Assembly (NCBI RefSeq): GCF_016839145.1
Contig: NZ_CP069303.1
Coordinates: 3,394,501 to 3,458,500, forward strand
DNA length: 64,000 nucleotides
Direction of reading: 5' to 3'
Source of the DNA: Shinella sp. PSBB067
GTDB lineage: Bacteria; Pseudomonadota; Alphaproteobacteria; Rhizobiales; Rhizobiaceae
In this document: positions 9,970-19,666 of the stretch, one piece after another
Layout of the letters: each line of letters opens with the position of its first letter
How positions within the stretch are numbered: the first letter of the stretch is position 1
The notes under the pieces: generated by a model
What the model saw: only the letters and a program-made list of their open reading frames with translations
Databases searched by the model: none
What the model was told of the DNA's origin: nothing
Made by a program: the position numbers and the translations under genes

Positions 9970-10977
9970 TCAGAGCGGCGGGATCTCCGCGACGGGGAAA
10001 AGGCCGAGATAGACCGTTCCCTGCCGGATATTGACTTTCACCACGGCCCGCTCCTGCCCGCCCGAGAGGACCTTGACCCCCTCCGCGACGCGCTTCGCCG
10101 TCTTGGCGGCCTGCGGAAACACCTCCGAAACGCGATCGCGCCAGGCCGTGATGCCCTCGATGGTGAGGTCCAGCGCGCCGGAGACATAGCCGTCCTCGCC
10201 GATCGTCACGGGACCGGAAAGGGTCAGCTTCTGGCCCGCGCCGAGATCGAACGACAGGCTGCGCAACTCGGTGCTCGTGCCGAGCGGCAGGTTCGGCGGC
10301 GGGCCCTCGGCGGACATCCACCGGGCCGCATCGGCGATCGTCAGGTCGGCCGCGACGTTCATCGGCGGCAGCGCCTTGCCATTAAGCTCCAGCGAGAGGG
10401 TATCGAGCGAGGCGGCGACGTCGAGCGCTTCGCCGGATCGGCGGACATGCTTTTCGCCGTGGGCCGCGGCAATGCCGACCGACAGGCCGTCCGAGGGCAT
10501 GTTGAGCTGGCCCTTCAGCCCATCGTAAGCGGCCGAGAACCGGTCGAGCCCGTCCGTCCAGGCGACGGCGCTCGCATGCATCAGGTCCCAGTCGGCATCG
10601 AAGACGAGGTCGGGTGTCACGCGCACCTGCGCCGGCCCGTCCAGTTCGAACACCGCATGGCCGGGGCGATAGACCTGCGCGGCCGAGCGCAATGCGCCGA
10701 AAGTGGCCGAAAGCCCGGAAGGCCGGTCGTCGACGGCGACGGAATCGCAGAAGACGCCGATGCGGAACGGAAAGCCGCGAACGTCGAGGTTGCCGCACGA
10801 TGCCGAATGCATGCCCTGTGCGGAGGCGGCAAGCTCCCGATCCAGCCGTTCCTTCAGCCAGCTTGCGGCATAGAACCATCCGCCCGTATAGAGCGCGATG
10901 AAGAGAACGACGCCGATGGCGAGCAGGATCAGTTTGCGCGTAACGCCGGAAACGTCGGCGCGGCTTGACGATGCCAT
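9970..10977 (-). CDS. DUF2125 family envelope protein
   Basis: 335-residue protein with one N-terminal membrane anchor (LILLAIGVVLFIALYTGGWFYAASW) and a large extracytoplasmic part. GNLDVRGFPFRIGVFCDSV near residue 62 and ADWDLMHASAVAWTD are typical DUF2125 sequences; the domain is of unknown function and common beside tyrC in rhizobia. It is convergent with tyrC and the two stop codons abut. The start ATG 10977 is followed by the expected cytoplasmic residues before the membrane helix. Confidence 0.82.
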   Translation of the reverse strand: MASSSRADVSGVTRKLILLAIGVVLFIALYTGGWFYAASWLKERLDRELAASAQGMHSASCGNLDVRGFPFRIGVFCDSVAVDDRPSGLSATFGALRSAAQVYRPGHAVFELDGPAQVRVTPDLVFDADWDLMHASAVAWTDGLDRFSAAYDGLKGQLNMPSDGLSVGIAAAHGEKHVRRSGEALDVAASLDTLSLELNGKALPPMNVAADLTIADAARWMSAEGPPPNLPLGTSTELRSLSFDLGAGQKLTLSGPVTIGEDGYVSGALDLTIEGITAWRDRVSEVFPQAAKTAKRVAEGVKVLSGGQERAVVKVNIRQGTVYLGLFPVAEIPPL

Positions 10978-11066
10978 AGTGTTCTCCAATGGTGACGAAC
11001 GTGATTTGCGCGACAATGCCGGCAATTGCGGCGGCTTTTTGAGAGACGATCCAGGTGACGGTGGAT

Positions 11067-11606
11067 ATGAACGAATTCTGGGTCTTTGGCTACGGATCGC
11101 TGATGTGGAATCCGGGCTTCGAGTTCGAAGAACGGCAGGCGGCCCACCTCTTCGGCTTCCGCCGTTCACTCTGCGTGCGCTCCTGGGTGCATCGCGGCAC
11201 GGAGGAAAGGCCAGGCCTCGTGCTCGGCCTCGACCGCGGCGGCTCCTGCCGCGGCGTCGCCTTCCGCGTGACGCCGGAAAAGCGCGAGGCGGTGGTCGAT
11301 TATCTGCGTGAACGCGAGCTGGTGACCCACGTCTACAAGGAACGCACGCTGCCCGCGACGTTGAGCGACGGCCGCCGCGTCTCAACGCTCGCCTATATCT
11401 GCGACCGCGCCCACCATCAGTTTGCCGGATCGCTGACGGTAGGGGAGGCCGCCAGCACCGTCAGCGCCGCCTTCGGCAAGTCGGGCCACAACATGGATTA
11501 CGTGCGCAACACGCTCGCGCATCTGCGCGAGATGGGCATCCGCGACCACTGGCTGGAGGATGTCGGCCGGGCGGCGGAAAACCTCTACGCGCGCGCCTCG
11601 GCCTGA
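11067..11606 (+). CDS. Gamma-glutamylcyclotransferase, ChaC type
   Basis: 179-residue cytosolic enzyme of the ChaC family, which cleaves glutathione to 5-oxoproline and Cys-Gly. The N-terminal FGYGSLMWNPGF forms the substrate loop, and the catalytic glutamate is expected in the YLRERE segment near residue 82. The ATG at 11067 directly precedes this motif; a GTG at 11055 is possible. The gene overlaps the 3' end of the convergent plsC gene by 22 bases. Confidence 0.88.
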   Translation: MNEFWVFGYGSLMWNPGFEFEERQAAHLFGFRRSLCVRSWVHRGTEERPGLVLGLDRGGSCRGVAFRVTPEKREAVVDYLRERELVTHVYKERTLPATLSDGRRVSTLAYICDRAHHQFAGSLTVGEAASTVSAAFGKSGHNMDYVRNTLAHLREMGIRDHWLEDVGRAAENLYARASA

Positions 11607-12394
11607 CCGGAGCCCTGCGCCTTCAGCTCCGCCAGCCGCTGCACGGCGGTCGGCGGCAGGATGAGATGCGGATTGGCTTCCACCGTCTCGACCAGCAGCC
11701 GGTCGCTCGCCGTCTCCATCACCTCGACGAGATGAGCGAGGAAGGCATCGGGGTCCATGCCGGGCAAAATCGCCGGCAGGATGATCACCTTGAAATGACC
11801 CGGCTGGCGGATGAACTTGCGGCGGGGCCAGAACAGGCCGGGATGCATGACGACCGGCACGACGGGAACCTGAAGGTCACGGTAGAGGCGCGCGATGCCG
11901 TACTTGTATTCCGGCGGAGCGCCGGGCGGACGGCGGGTGCCCTCCGGATAGATGATGAGCTGGCGGCCGGTTTCCATTTCGGCCCTGGTGCGCGCCATGA
12001 CGGCGGCCATGACCTTGCCGCGCGCATTGCGGTTGACCGGCACCATGCGCTGCTTCTTGATGTACCAGCCGAACAGCGGAATCCAGGTCAGCTCGCGCTT
12101 CAGGATGTAGAGCGGGTCGTCCAGCCATGGCAGCAGCGCATAGGCGTCCCAGAAGGACTGGTGCTTCGGCGCGAAGATGTAGCTGCCGTCGGGAATGTTC
12201 TCCAGTCCCTCGATCTCGAAGGTCGTGCCGACGATCCTGGCGAACAGCCAGTGGTTGCTGCGCGCCCAGTTCTTGGCGATGACATAGGCCTTCTTGCGCG
12301 GCAGCAGGAAATAGGCCGGCGTGAAGACGATCATCTGCACGATGAGGTTCACATAGAAGAGGGCGTTGAAGAGCACGGAGCGGAAAGCGAGCAT
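11585..12394 (-). CDS. plsC: 1-acyl-sn-glycerol-3-phosphate acyltransferase
   Basis: Membrane-bound acyltransferase adding the second acyl chain to lysophosphatidic acid in phospholipid synthesis. The 269-residue protein has two N-terminal hydrophobic segments, the catalytic HQSFWD (HX4D) near residue 78, a VPVNRNARGK block and YPEGTR near 149, the three signature motifs of the family. The C-terminal extension is family-variable. The ATG at 12394 begins at the first membrane helix. Confidence 0.9.
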   Translation of the reverse strand: MLAFRSVLFNALFYVNLIVQMIVFTPAYFLLPRKKAYVIAKNWARSNHWLFARIVGTTFEIEGLENIPDGSYIFAPKHQSFWDAYALLPWLDDPLYILKRELTWIPLFGWYIKKQRMVPVNRNARGKVMAAVMARTRAEMETGRQLIIYPEGTRRPPGAPPEYKYGIARLYRDLQVPVVPVVMHPGLFWPRRKFIRQPGHFKVIILPAILPGMDPDAFLAHLVEVMETASDRLLVETVEANPHLILPPTAVQRLAELKAQGSGQAEARA

Positions 12395-12469
12395 CGGGCA
12401 GCCTGTGAGCGGAACGTGCCTTCGCCCTACACGATAATCCCCGGCGGGGAAACTCCCATGGCGGCGATC

Positions 12470-13177
12470 TCAGCTTCCGGTCAGGTCGGCGCGCAGCCCG
12501 GACCAGCTCCGCGCGCCGGCAAAGGCGCGCACATGCGCCAGGCAATATTTGAGATATTCCGAAAGCATGGCCTTCAGGATCATCGGCTGGCGCAGCCAGT
12601 TGCCGTTCTTGAGATCCGAATTGACCACCGGATAGGCGATGAACTCGGTGGCGGGATCGCTGACCCGCAGTTCCAGCAGGCTTCGGGGCATGTGGTAGTT
12701 GTTGGTGACGACCAGCACCCGGCGGAACCGGTGATCGCTGATCCAGCGCGCCGTCTCGTTGGCGTTGCCGATCGTGTCCACGGCCTCGTAGCCCATGTCG
12801 ACGCAGCATTCGAAAAGGGCCGACGAGCTTTGCGTGAGCCTGCGGATCTGGTTGCCGCTCGTCGTGGGGTTCACGCCGGAAATGAGCAGCCGCCCGCCCG
12901 CGCCCTTCTTGAGAAGTTCGATGGCGCGGTCGATGCGCTGGTAGCCGCCGGTGAGCACCACGATGGCATCGGCCTTCGGTTCGCGCGGCGCCTCGAGCGC
13001 GGCGACGGTCTCGGCGAAATAGAGGAAGCCGCCGGCACCCGCCATGGCGGCAAGAAGGATCAGCACCAGGAGAACGCGCACGACGCGCCGGGCGGGCCGC
13101 CGGCGGCGGCGCCGCCTCGCCTCGCCCCGCGAAATGCCCTCAGGCATTCCCGGCTTTGCCCGTTCCAGCGCGTTCAT
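12470..13177 (-). CDS. YdcF-family membrane protein (DUF218)
   Basis: 235-residue protein with a strongly basic cytoplasmic N-terminus (a run of arginines), one membrane helix (VLLVLILLAAMAGAGGFLYFAE) and a periplasmic YdcF/SanA-type domain: DAIVVLTGGYQRID, GGRLLISGVNP, and VLVVTNNYHMPRSLLEL, the last with the conserved NYHMPR. YdcF-like proteins act at the envelope and their reaction is unknown. ATG 13177 is preferred over 13189 because a GGGT site precedes it. It lies downstream of ftsEX on the same strand. Confidence 0.82.
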   Translation of the reverse strand: MNALERAKPGMPEGISRGEARRRRRRRPARRVVRVLLVLILLAAMAGAGGFLYFAETVAALEAPREPKADAIVVLTGGYQRIDRAIELLKKGAGGRLLISGVNPTTSGNQIRRLTQSSSALFECCVDMGYEAVDTIGNANETARWISDHRFRRVLVVTNNYHMPRSLLELRVSDPATEFIAYPVVNSDLKNGNWLRQPMILKAMLSEYLKYCLAHVRAFAGARSWSGLRADLTGS

Positions 13178-13247
13178 GATTCGACCCATAAAACGCGATT
13201 GCGGCAACGAATGGTCCGTTTCGCGGCGATGATCCAACCCGCGCGCG

Positions 13248-14247
13248 TCATGGATCGGGCAGTTGGTCGGTGCGCGACGGGTCGGAGCGGATGAGGTCGA
13301 TCTCGTGGATCGTCCGCATGACGGTGAAGCGGGCCGTCAGCGTCGTCAGCAGCGCGATCACGACAATGGTCCCGGCAATGCCGAGATAGCCGGTCAATCC
13401 CATGGAGAAGGTGCCGAAAAGCGCCGTCGCCTGGTCGCTCTGGGGCGTGGCGATGGCACGGCCCTGCCAGAAGCCGGCCACGGCGAAGAACAGCGCCGCC
13501 AGCAGCCCGCCGGCAAGCGAACCCTTGAGGCTGATCTTCAGGAAATGCTTCTGGAACTCGGAAGCGACGAAGCCCGCCTCCGCCCCCACGAAATGCAGCA
13601 CCTCGACGATGTGCCGGTTGCCGGACAGCGCCCCGCGCGTTGCGAACACAACGGTCAGCACCATGGCCGAGAAGACGAGCACCAGCACGCCCGTGCCGAT
13701 GAAGGCTGTCGTGCGGGCCATGGCGACGAGGCGGTCGACCCAGGTCCGGTGGTCGTCGAGCGAGGCCTGCGGGATCGCTTCGGCGAGCGCCGCGCGCATG
13801 CCGGCGAAATCGGGCGGATTCTGCTCGTCTATGGTGATGATGACGAGCCGCGGCACCGGCAGCTCGTCGATGTCCAGCCCCTCGCCGAGCCAGGGCTCCA
13901 GAAGGCGCGCCGTCGCGGTCTTGTCGACGATCGTGCCGTCGCGCGTGCCCGAGAAGGTGAGCGCAAGGTCGCGCGCATCCTTGAGCGCCGTTTCCATGTC
14001 GAGATTGTCGTCCGGCTTGATCTGGATGGTGACCTCGCGGGAGATCTGGCTCTGCCAGCTCGCCGCCGTCGCCCGCACCATGCTGACGGCGCCGAAGGTG
14101 AGGCAGGCGAGGAAGGCCATGATGGCGATGACGGCCATCAGCGCCGTGCCGGAGACGTTGGACGGCGGCACGATGGGCGCTGTCGGGCGCACGCGCATTT
14201 CCGGCCGGCGGGCGGCCCCGGCATTGTCGGCGGCATCGCGCGGCGCT

Positions 14248-14255
<8 letters not shown>
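13248..14255 (-). CDS. ftsX: Cell division protein FtsX
   Basis: Permease-like subunit of the FtsEX complex, which couples cell division to peptidoglycan hydrolase activation. The 335 residues show one N-terminal membrane helix, a periplasmic loop with the REVTIQIKPDDN and PRLVIITID parts of the extracellular domain, and three C-terminal membrane helices flanking IVEVLHFVGAEAGFVASEFQ. The start overlaps the stop of ftsE by eight bases, implying translational coupling. Confidence 0.93.
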
Positions 14256-14907
<652 letters not shown>

Positions 14908-15082
14908 TGGCCAACCCGGTTCTCGAACAGTCACCCTAGCAACACCGCTCGCATAGGAAAGCGGCTCTTTCACGGTCGGGTTTCCGAAGCATTAACCAGT
15001 ATGGTTTACGTTTCGTAAGGATTGCATTCAATGCCCGACTTTTCGCAGGTGATTTTGCGAATGCGGGCCAGCGGAGGTCGCG

Positions 15083-15751
15083 ATGAACGCCTTCAGGGCA
15101 AGACAGCAGGCGAAAGGCCGGATCGATCTCCTGCCGCCGGAGCCGACGACGCCCGCCCGCAGGGAGCGCTTCACACGGCGGCCCGAAGTGGTGGATGCCG
15201 ATTTCGTCGTGATCCGCGCATCCGCCACGCGCACCTCCAACGACAATCGCCGACCTGCCCGCCCGGCACCGGCGCCGCCGCTTTCCCGGCACGTTCTCTT
15301 CTGCCTCGCCGCCGCCTGCGCGCGGCTTGCGGAAGCGGGCCTGCAGCGCCTGCCCGGACGCGCCTTCGCCGGGCTCGTCATGGCGTCGTGCCTCTTCGTC
15401 TTCGCCTATGCCGGCGGGATTTCGGCATTGAAGGCCGCACTTCCCGGCGCAGGCCCCGCCGAGCCGCTGCGCGTGGCCGAACTCAGCACCTCGCTCGACG
15501 ACCGGAACGGCATGAAGGTGCTGTCGGTCTACGGCCGCCTCGACAATGCCAGCGGCGCGGTACAGCCCGTCCCGCCGCTCGAAATCCGCGTCGACGGCAC
15601 GGGAAAATCGCTCCAGCGCCGCGTCGCGCTCGACGCCGCGACCATTCCTCCCGGCGCCAGCGAGCACTTCGCCCTGCACATCCCGCATGGCGGCGGAAAA
15701 GTGCCGAAAGTCTCGGTTTCCTTCGTCCGCGAGGGTGCGCCCGCTCCCTGA
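15083..15751 (+). CDS. Single-pass membrane protein, DUF3426-like tail
   Basis: 222 residues, divergent from ftsE. The first 70 residues are basic and cytoplasmic, one membrane helix lies near 93-115 (FAGLVMASCLFVFAYAGGI) and the outside part has LSVYGRLDNASGAVQPVPPLEIRV, like the C-terminal domain of MJ0042/DUF3426 proteins. Those proteins usually begin with a four-cysteine zinc ribbon; none is present here, so this is either a shortened relative or a different family. Function unknown. Divergence from ftsEX is the typical position of the zinc-ribbon relatives in rhizobia. Confidence 0.65.
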   Translation: MNAFRARQQAKGRIDLLPPEPTTPARRERFTRRPEVVDADFVVIRASATRTSNDNRRPARPAPAPPLSRHVLFCLAAACARLAEAGLQRLPGRAFAGLVMASCLFVFAYAGGISALKAALPGAGPAEPLRVAELSTSLDDRNGMKVLSVYGRLDNASGAVQPVPPLEIRVDGTGKSLQRRVALDAATIPPGASEHFALHIPHGGGKVPKVSVSFVREGAPAP

Positions 15752-15852
15752 CTATGCTAATCGGCTCCCTCGTTCCTGCGAAATTTTCGGCGTGGCACCA
15801 CGCCGGACCATCGCCGGAACTGCTCTGCCACGACCCAAGGAGCCGCCTCGCG

Positions 15853-16398
15853 ATGCAGATTGTCCGCGGAAAGAAGATCGAAACGCTTTACGACGCCGCG
15901 CAGATCGCCAGGCGCAACGAGGAGCTCGCGGCCGAGATCGCCTCCGGCCCGACGAAGGACCTCCTCGTCATCGCGGTCCTCAAGGGCTCGTTCATCTTCG
16001 CGGCCGACCTCACCCGTGCGCTGCACGCGGCGGGCCTTGCGCCGGAAGTGGAATTCATCACCCTTTCCAGCTACGGCACCGGCACGGTCTCGCAGGGCGT
16101 GAAGGTCATCAAGGACATCGACAGCGACGTCCACGGCCGGGACATCCTGCTCATCGACGACATCCTCGAATCCGGCCGCACACTCAGCTACGCCAAGGAA
16201 CTGATGTACGAGCGCGGCGCGCGCAACGTCACGATCGCCGTGCTGCTCGACAAGCGCGAGAAGCGCAGGACCGACCTTGAGGCCGACTATGTCGGCTTCG
16301 AATGCCCGGACCATTTCGTCGTCGGCTACGGCATGGACGTCGCCTATGCCTTCCGCGAATTGCCCTTCGTGGGCGTCGTGACCGGCGACGCCGACTGA
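15853..16398 (+). CDS. hpt: Hypoxanthine phosphoribosyltransferase
   Basis: Purine salvage enzyme making IMP or GMP from the free base and PRPP. The 181-residue protein has LKGSFIFAADL near 43, the flexible-loop SSYGTGTVS near 72-80, and the PRPP-binding motif ILLIDDILESGRTL at 98-111. VGYGMDVAYAFRELPFV is the typical C-terminus. ATG 15853 begins MQIVRGKKIETLY as in homologues. Confidence 0.94.
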   Translation: MQIVRGKKIETLYDAAQIARRNEELAAEIASGPTKDLLVIAVLKGSFIFAADLTRALHAAGLAPEVEFITLSSYGTGTVSQGVKVIKDIDSDVHGRDILLIDDILESGRTLSYAKELMYERGARNVTIAVLLDKREKRRTDLEADYVGFECPDHFVVGYGMDVAYAFRELPFVGVVTGDAD

Positions 16399-16499
16399 GC
16401 TCTCTCAATTTCCCCTATCCGGCGTTTACGGATCGACAAGGAAAGTCTGGTCTCTTCGTTCCCGAACCAGGGCCGATGATGCGGCCCGAAGGGGGATTG

Positions 16500-16859
16500 A
16501 TGGCGAAGATTCTGATCACCGAAGATGAAGACTCGCTGCGCACCTTCGTGGCGCGGGCCCTGCGCATGGACGGCCACGAGACGGTCGAGGCGCCGGACGG
16601 CGCCGCCGGCCTCGACGCGCTGATTGATGGCGGCTTCGACCTCCTGCTCTCCGATATACGCATGCCCGTGATGGACGGCATCGAGCTTGCCCACAAGGCC
16701 TCCGCCGCCCATCCGGCGCTGAAGATCCTGCTGATGACCGGCTATGCCGACCAGCGCGAACGCGCCGACGACCTCTCCTTGAAGATCGTCGACGTCGTCA
16801 GCAAGCCGTTCAGCCTGCCGGACATCCGCCGCGCCGTGGCACAGGCATTGGCCGCCTGA
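16500..16859 (+). CDS. cpdR: CpdR-type single-domain response regulator
   Basis: 119-residue receiver domain without an output domain. The phospho-acceptor is Asp52 in LLLSDIRMPVMDG, with the acidic pair at EDED (9-12), Thr80 in LLMTGYADQRER and Lys102 in VSKPFS. The GYADQRER segment and ending are those of CpdR, which in alphaproteobacteria controls polar localisation of ClpXP and thus proteolysis of cell-cycle regulators. The start is ATG 16500, with a GGGGG ribosome site immediately upstream. Confidence 0.9.
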   Translation: MAKILITEDEDSLRTFVARALRMDGHETVEAPDGAAGLDALIDGGFDLLLSDIRMPVMDGIELAHKASAAHPALKILLMTGYADQRERADDLSLKIVDVVSKPFSLPDIRRAVAQALAA

Positions 16860-16961
16860 GCGGGTAACGCTTCCCCCCGCTTGCCGGCCGCATAACTGCT
16901 CCAATCGCTTGTTTTCCGCAAATCCGGGCGCAGACCGCCATGCATCCCTGCCGGATCCGCC

Positions 16962-19562
16962 CTAGCGGATCCCGAGCAGCCGCTCCAGGTATTCCCGCTC
17001 GAAGCCGGGCGTGGCGCCCGCGCCGAGCCTGCGGCGAATCTCCTCGAGAATGTCCCGCGCCCGCTGGATGTCGATCTCCTCCGGGACAGAATTCGACGCG
17101 TCGTCAATGGCGCCGGTGCCTTTGTCCCTGGGCTCGCGGCCGAGCGGGTCACGCCCGTTGCGGCCGGCGGCCCTCGGCATGCCCTGGCCCTGCCCCTGGC
17201 CCATGGCCTGCATCTGGCTCATCATGTTCTGCGCGCCCTGCCGCAACGCTTCGAGGGCACGGCCCTGGCCGCCCACGGCCGATTCGCCCTGGCCTTCACC
17301 GAGCGCTTTTGCGGCGCCCTTCATTTCGCGGCCCGCCTGCCCGAAGCCTTCGCCGGGTTCCAGCCCCATGCCCTTCAAGGCTTCCTGCAACGCGCCGAGC
17401 TCTTTGCCGAGACCGTCCTGCTGCTCCTTGAGCGCCTTCAGCGCATCGCGAAGCTGCTCGGCCGTCATCTGGTCGGTCGGCTGCTGGCCGGCGCCGTCGT
17501 CGCCCGGCTGCCGCTCGCCCTCCTCGCCGGGCATCGGGTCGCCCCGCTCCATGCGGTCGCGCTGCGCCTGGTCGAGCTTGAAGGTGTTCTCCATCAACTG
17601 CTGCTGCTTCTGCATGAGCTCGCCGAGCTTGTCCATCTGCTGGCGCATGGCATCGTTCTGCTGGCCCTGACCCTGCTGCGGCCGGCCGGCCTGCAGGTTG
17701 TTCATCATGCGCTGCAACTCGGACAGCATCTGCTGCGCCTGGTCGCGCGCACCCGAGCGCGCCAGGTTCTCGATCTGGTCCATCATGCGCTGCAGGTCCT
17801 GCTGGCGCAGGATGCGGCCCTGCTGCTGGGCACTCTGCTGCTGGCCGTTCTTGGCCGCCTGCTTCGCCAGCTCCTGCATATAGGCCTGCATCGCATCGCG
17901 CAGCTCCTTCATGAGCTGGGCGATCTCCTCCTCGGGCGCGTTGCGCTCAAGCGCCTCGGACAGCGCCTTCTGCGCCTCGCGCAGGCGCCGGTCGGCAAGC
18001 GACAGGTTGCCGTCCTCGATGCCGAGCGCGATTTCCCAGAGGTAATCCGCCGTCTCGCGCATCTGGTCTTCCGTACGCGCCAGCTTCATGCGCGCGCCGG
18101 CCGACTGGATCAGCAGGAAATGCGTGAGGTTCGGGATCGTCTCCTCGGGACGGATCGTCAGCGCCTCGTTGAGCGCGATGGCGAATGGGAGCTGGTTGGC
18201 GTCGAGCGCGAAAACCTGCCGCTCCTCGGCAACGGCGCCGGCAAGCGGTTCGAAGAAGGTCTTTGCCGGCAGCACCATCTCCACCGGCTGGCTGCGCCCC
18301 TCCTGCCCCGCCGCATCCTTGGCGACGAGCGTGATCTTCACGCGCTTGCCGGAGAGCGGGTGTTCGGAAAGGTTGCGGCTCGTAGTGCCCTTGGCCTCGC
18401 GCGCCGCGCGGCGCGGCAGGTCGAGCCGGTATTCCGGCGGCGGATAAAGCGGACGGGCATCCTTCGGCTGATCGACCGGCACGATCTCGGCATGGGCTTC
18501 CTGAAGCCCGTAGTCGTCCTTGGCGATGAAGCTGATCTCGAGGGCGGAAGCGACCGTCTTCTTCGGAATGCCGTCGAAGGCGATCTCGGGCACCCGGTCG
18601 GGGATCACGGCGAACGTCCAGGCGCGCCCATCGACCGTCAGAGTGCCGTCCTTGAGGATCTTGTACTGCATGGTGCGCGCGCCGTTAACGCTCGCCGCCT
18701 TGCCGTCGCCCATCGCACCCCCGGCATTCTCGCCCTTCGGTTTTTCCGCGGCGGGGCGAATGGCGGTGGCCGTGGCCTCGCCGGTTGCCTGGTAGCTGAC
18801 GTCTTCATCACCGCTGCCGCCGGTCACGCGCACGGTCAGCTCGCTGAACTGGGGAATGCGGATTTCCCCCTCCGCCGCCGCGGACGCTTCGCCCTGCGCA
18901 TTGCCGGTGAGGAACACGGGCGCGCGTGACGTATGCGCCGGCGGTGTCACCCACGCGTCGATGCGCATGTCGGGTGCGGTCTGCGCCGGCATGCGGAAGG
19001 CCACGACATCGGCCAGCAGGCCGCCGCGGTTGGAATAGGAAAAGGCAAAGGCGATCGCGACGAGAAGCAGCGGCACGGCGCGCAGCGCATGGCGGTCGTG
19101 GCGCGCGATATCAGGCTCGGGCGTGCCGGTGCGCAGCGCACCGATCATGCGGGCCATGCGCGCCTGGTGCTCGCGCCAGAGCGCCTCGCCGAAGGCATCG
19201 CCGACGGCCGGCCTGTCGTCCTGCACGCGGATCGCCTGGTGCGCCAGCGCATTGCGCGCCTCCAGCATGCGGTCGGCGCTGTCGATCGACGGCCACACGA
19301 TGCCGCGCAGCCGGGCAACCAGGACGACGAACCCGATCGCGAAGCCTGCGAGCGTCGCGATATGCAACCAGAAGGGCGCATGGCGGAAATAGCCGAACCA
19401 TGTCAGCGCAAGGAATGTCGCAACGAGAAGGAGGACCGGCAGCAGCCGCGGCGCAATCGCCTCCATGTAGAGAACGGCCTTGGCCGCAAGGCGTTTGCCC
19501 GCAAGCCGGCGTGCCAGCGGATTGCCGGTCGCCTCCCTCTCGCGCTGCCTTTCAAACGCCAT
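16962..19562 (-). CDS. TIGR02302 family large membrane protein
   Basis: 866 residues: two membrane helices near 38-90 (LLPVLLLVATFLALTWFGYF and LHIATLAGFAIGFVVLVARL), a third near 180, a periplasmic beta-rich middle, and a long glutamine-, methionine- and glycine-rich, coiled-coil-prone region from about 560 to 800 with repeated MQQMDQ-like and GQGQ stretches. This architecture defines the alphaproteobacterial TIGR02302 family, found beside lysA. Its function is not established; an envelope role is likely. The low-complexity part is clearly coding because homologues share it. Confidence 0.88.
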   Translation of the reverse strand: MAFERQREREATGNPLARRLAGKRLAAKAVLYMEAIAPRLLPVLLLVATFLALTWFGYFRHAPFWLHIATLAGFAIGFVVLVARLRGIVWPSIDSADRMLEARNALAHQAIRVQDDRPAVGDAFGEALWREHQARMARMIGALRTGTPEPDIARHDRHALRAVPLLLVAIAFAFSYSNRGGLLADVVAFRMPAQTAPDMRIDAWVTPPAHTSRAPVFLTGNAQGEASAAAEGEIRIPQFSELTVRVTGGSGDEDVSYQATGEATATAIRPAAEKPKGENAGGAMGDGKAASVNGARTMQYKILKDGTLTVDGRAWTFAVIPDRVPEIAFDGIPKKTVASALEISFIAKDDYGLQEAHAEIVPVDQPKDARPLYPPPEYRLDLPRRAAREAKGTTSRNLSEHPLSGKRVKITLVAKDAAGQEGRSQPVEMVLPAKTFFEPLAGAVAEERQVFALDANQLPFAIALNEALTIRPEETIPNLTHFLLIQSAGARMKLARTEDQMRETADYLWEIALGIEDGNLSLADRRLREAQKALSEALERNAPEEEIAQLMKELRDAMQAYMQELAKQAAKNGQQQSAQQQGRILRQQDLQRMMDQIENLARSGARDQAQQMLSELQRMMNNLQAGRPQQGQGQQNDAMRQQMDKLGELMQKQQQLMENTFKLDQAQRDRMERGDPMPGEEGERQPGDDGAGQQPTDQMTAEQLRDALKALKEQQDGLGKELGALQEALKGMGLEPGEGFGQAGREMKGAAKALGEGQGESAVGGQGRALEALRQGAQNMMSQMQAMGQGQGQGMPRAAGRNGRDPLGREPRDKGTGAIDDASNSVPEEIDIQRARDILEEIRRRLGAGATPGFEREYLERLLGIR

Positions 19563-19666
19563 CGTCCATCAGTCTCCGCCACGGGTCGCCTCACCCGAAA
19601 ATAACATGCTTTGTGGCGAAGACGAGGGCATGCGCGAAATCGTGAACGGCATCCGCGCCTGACGGC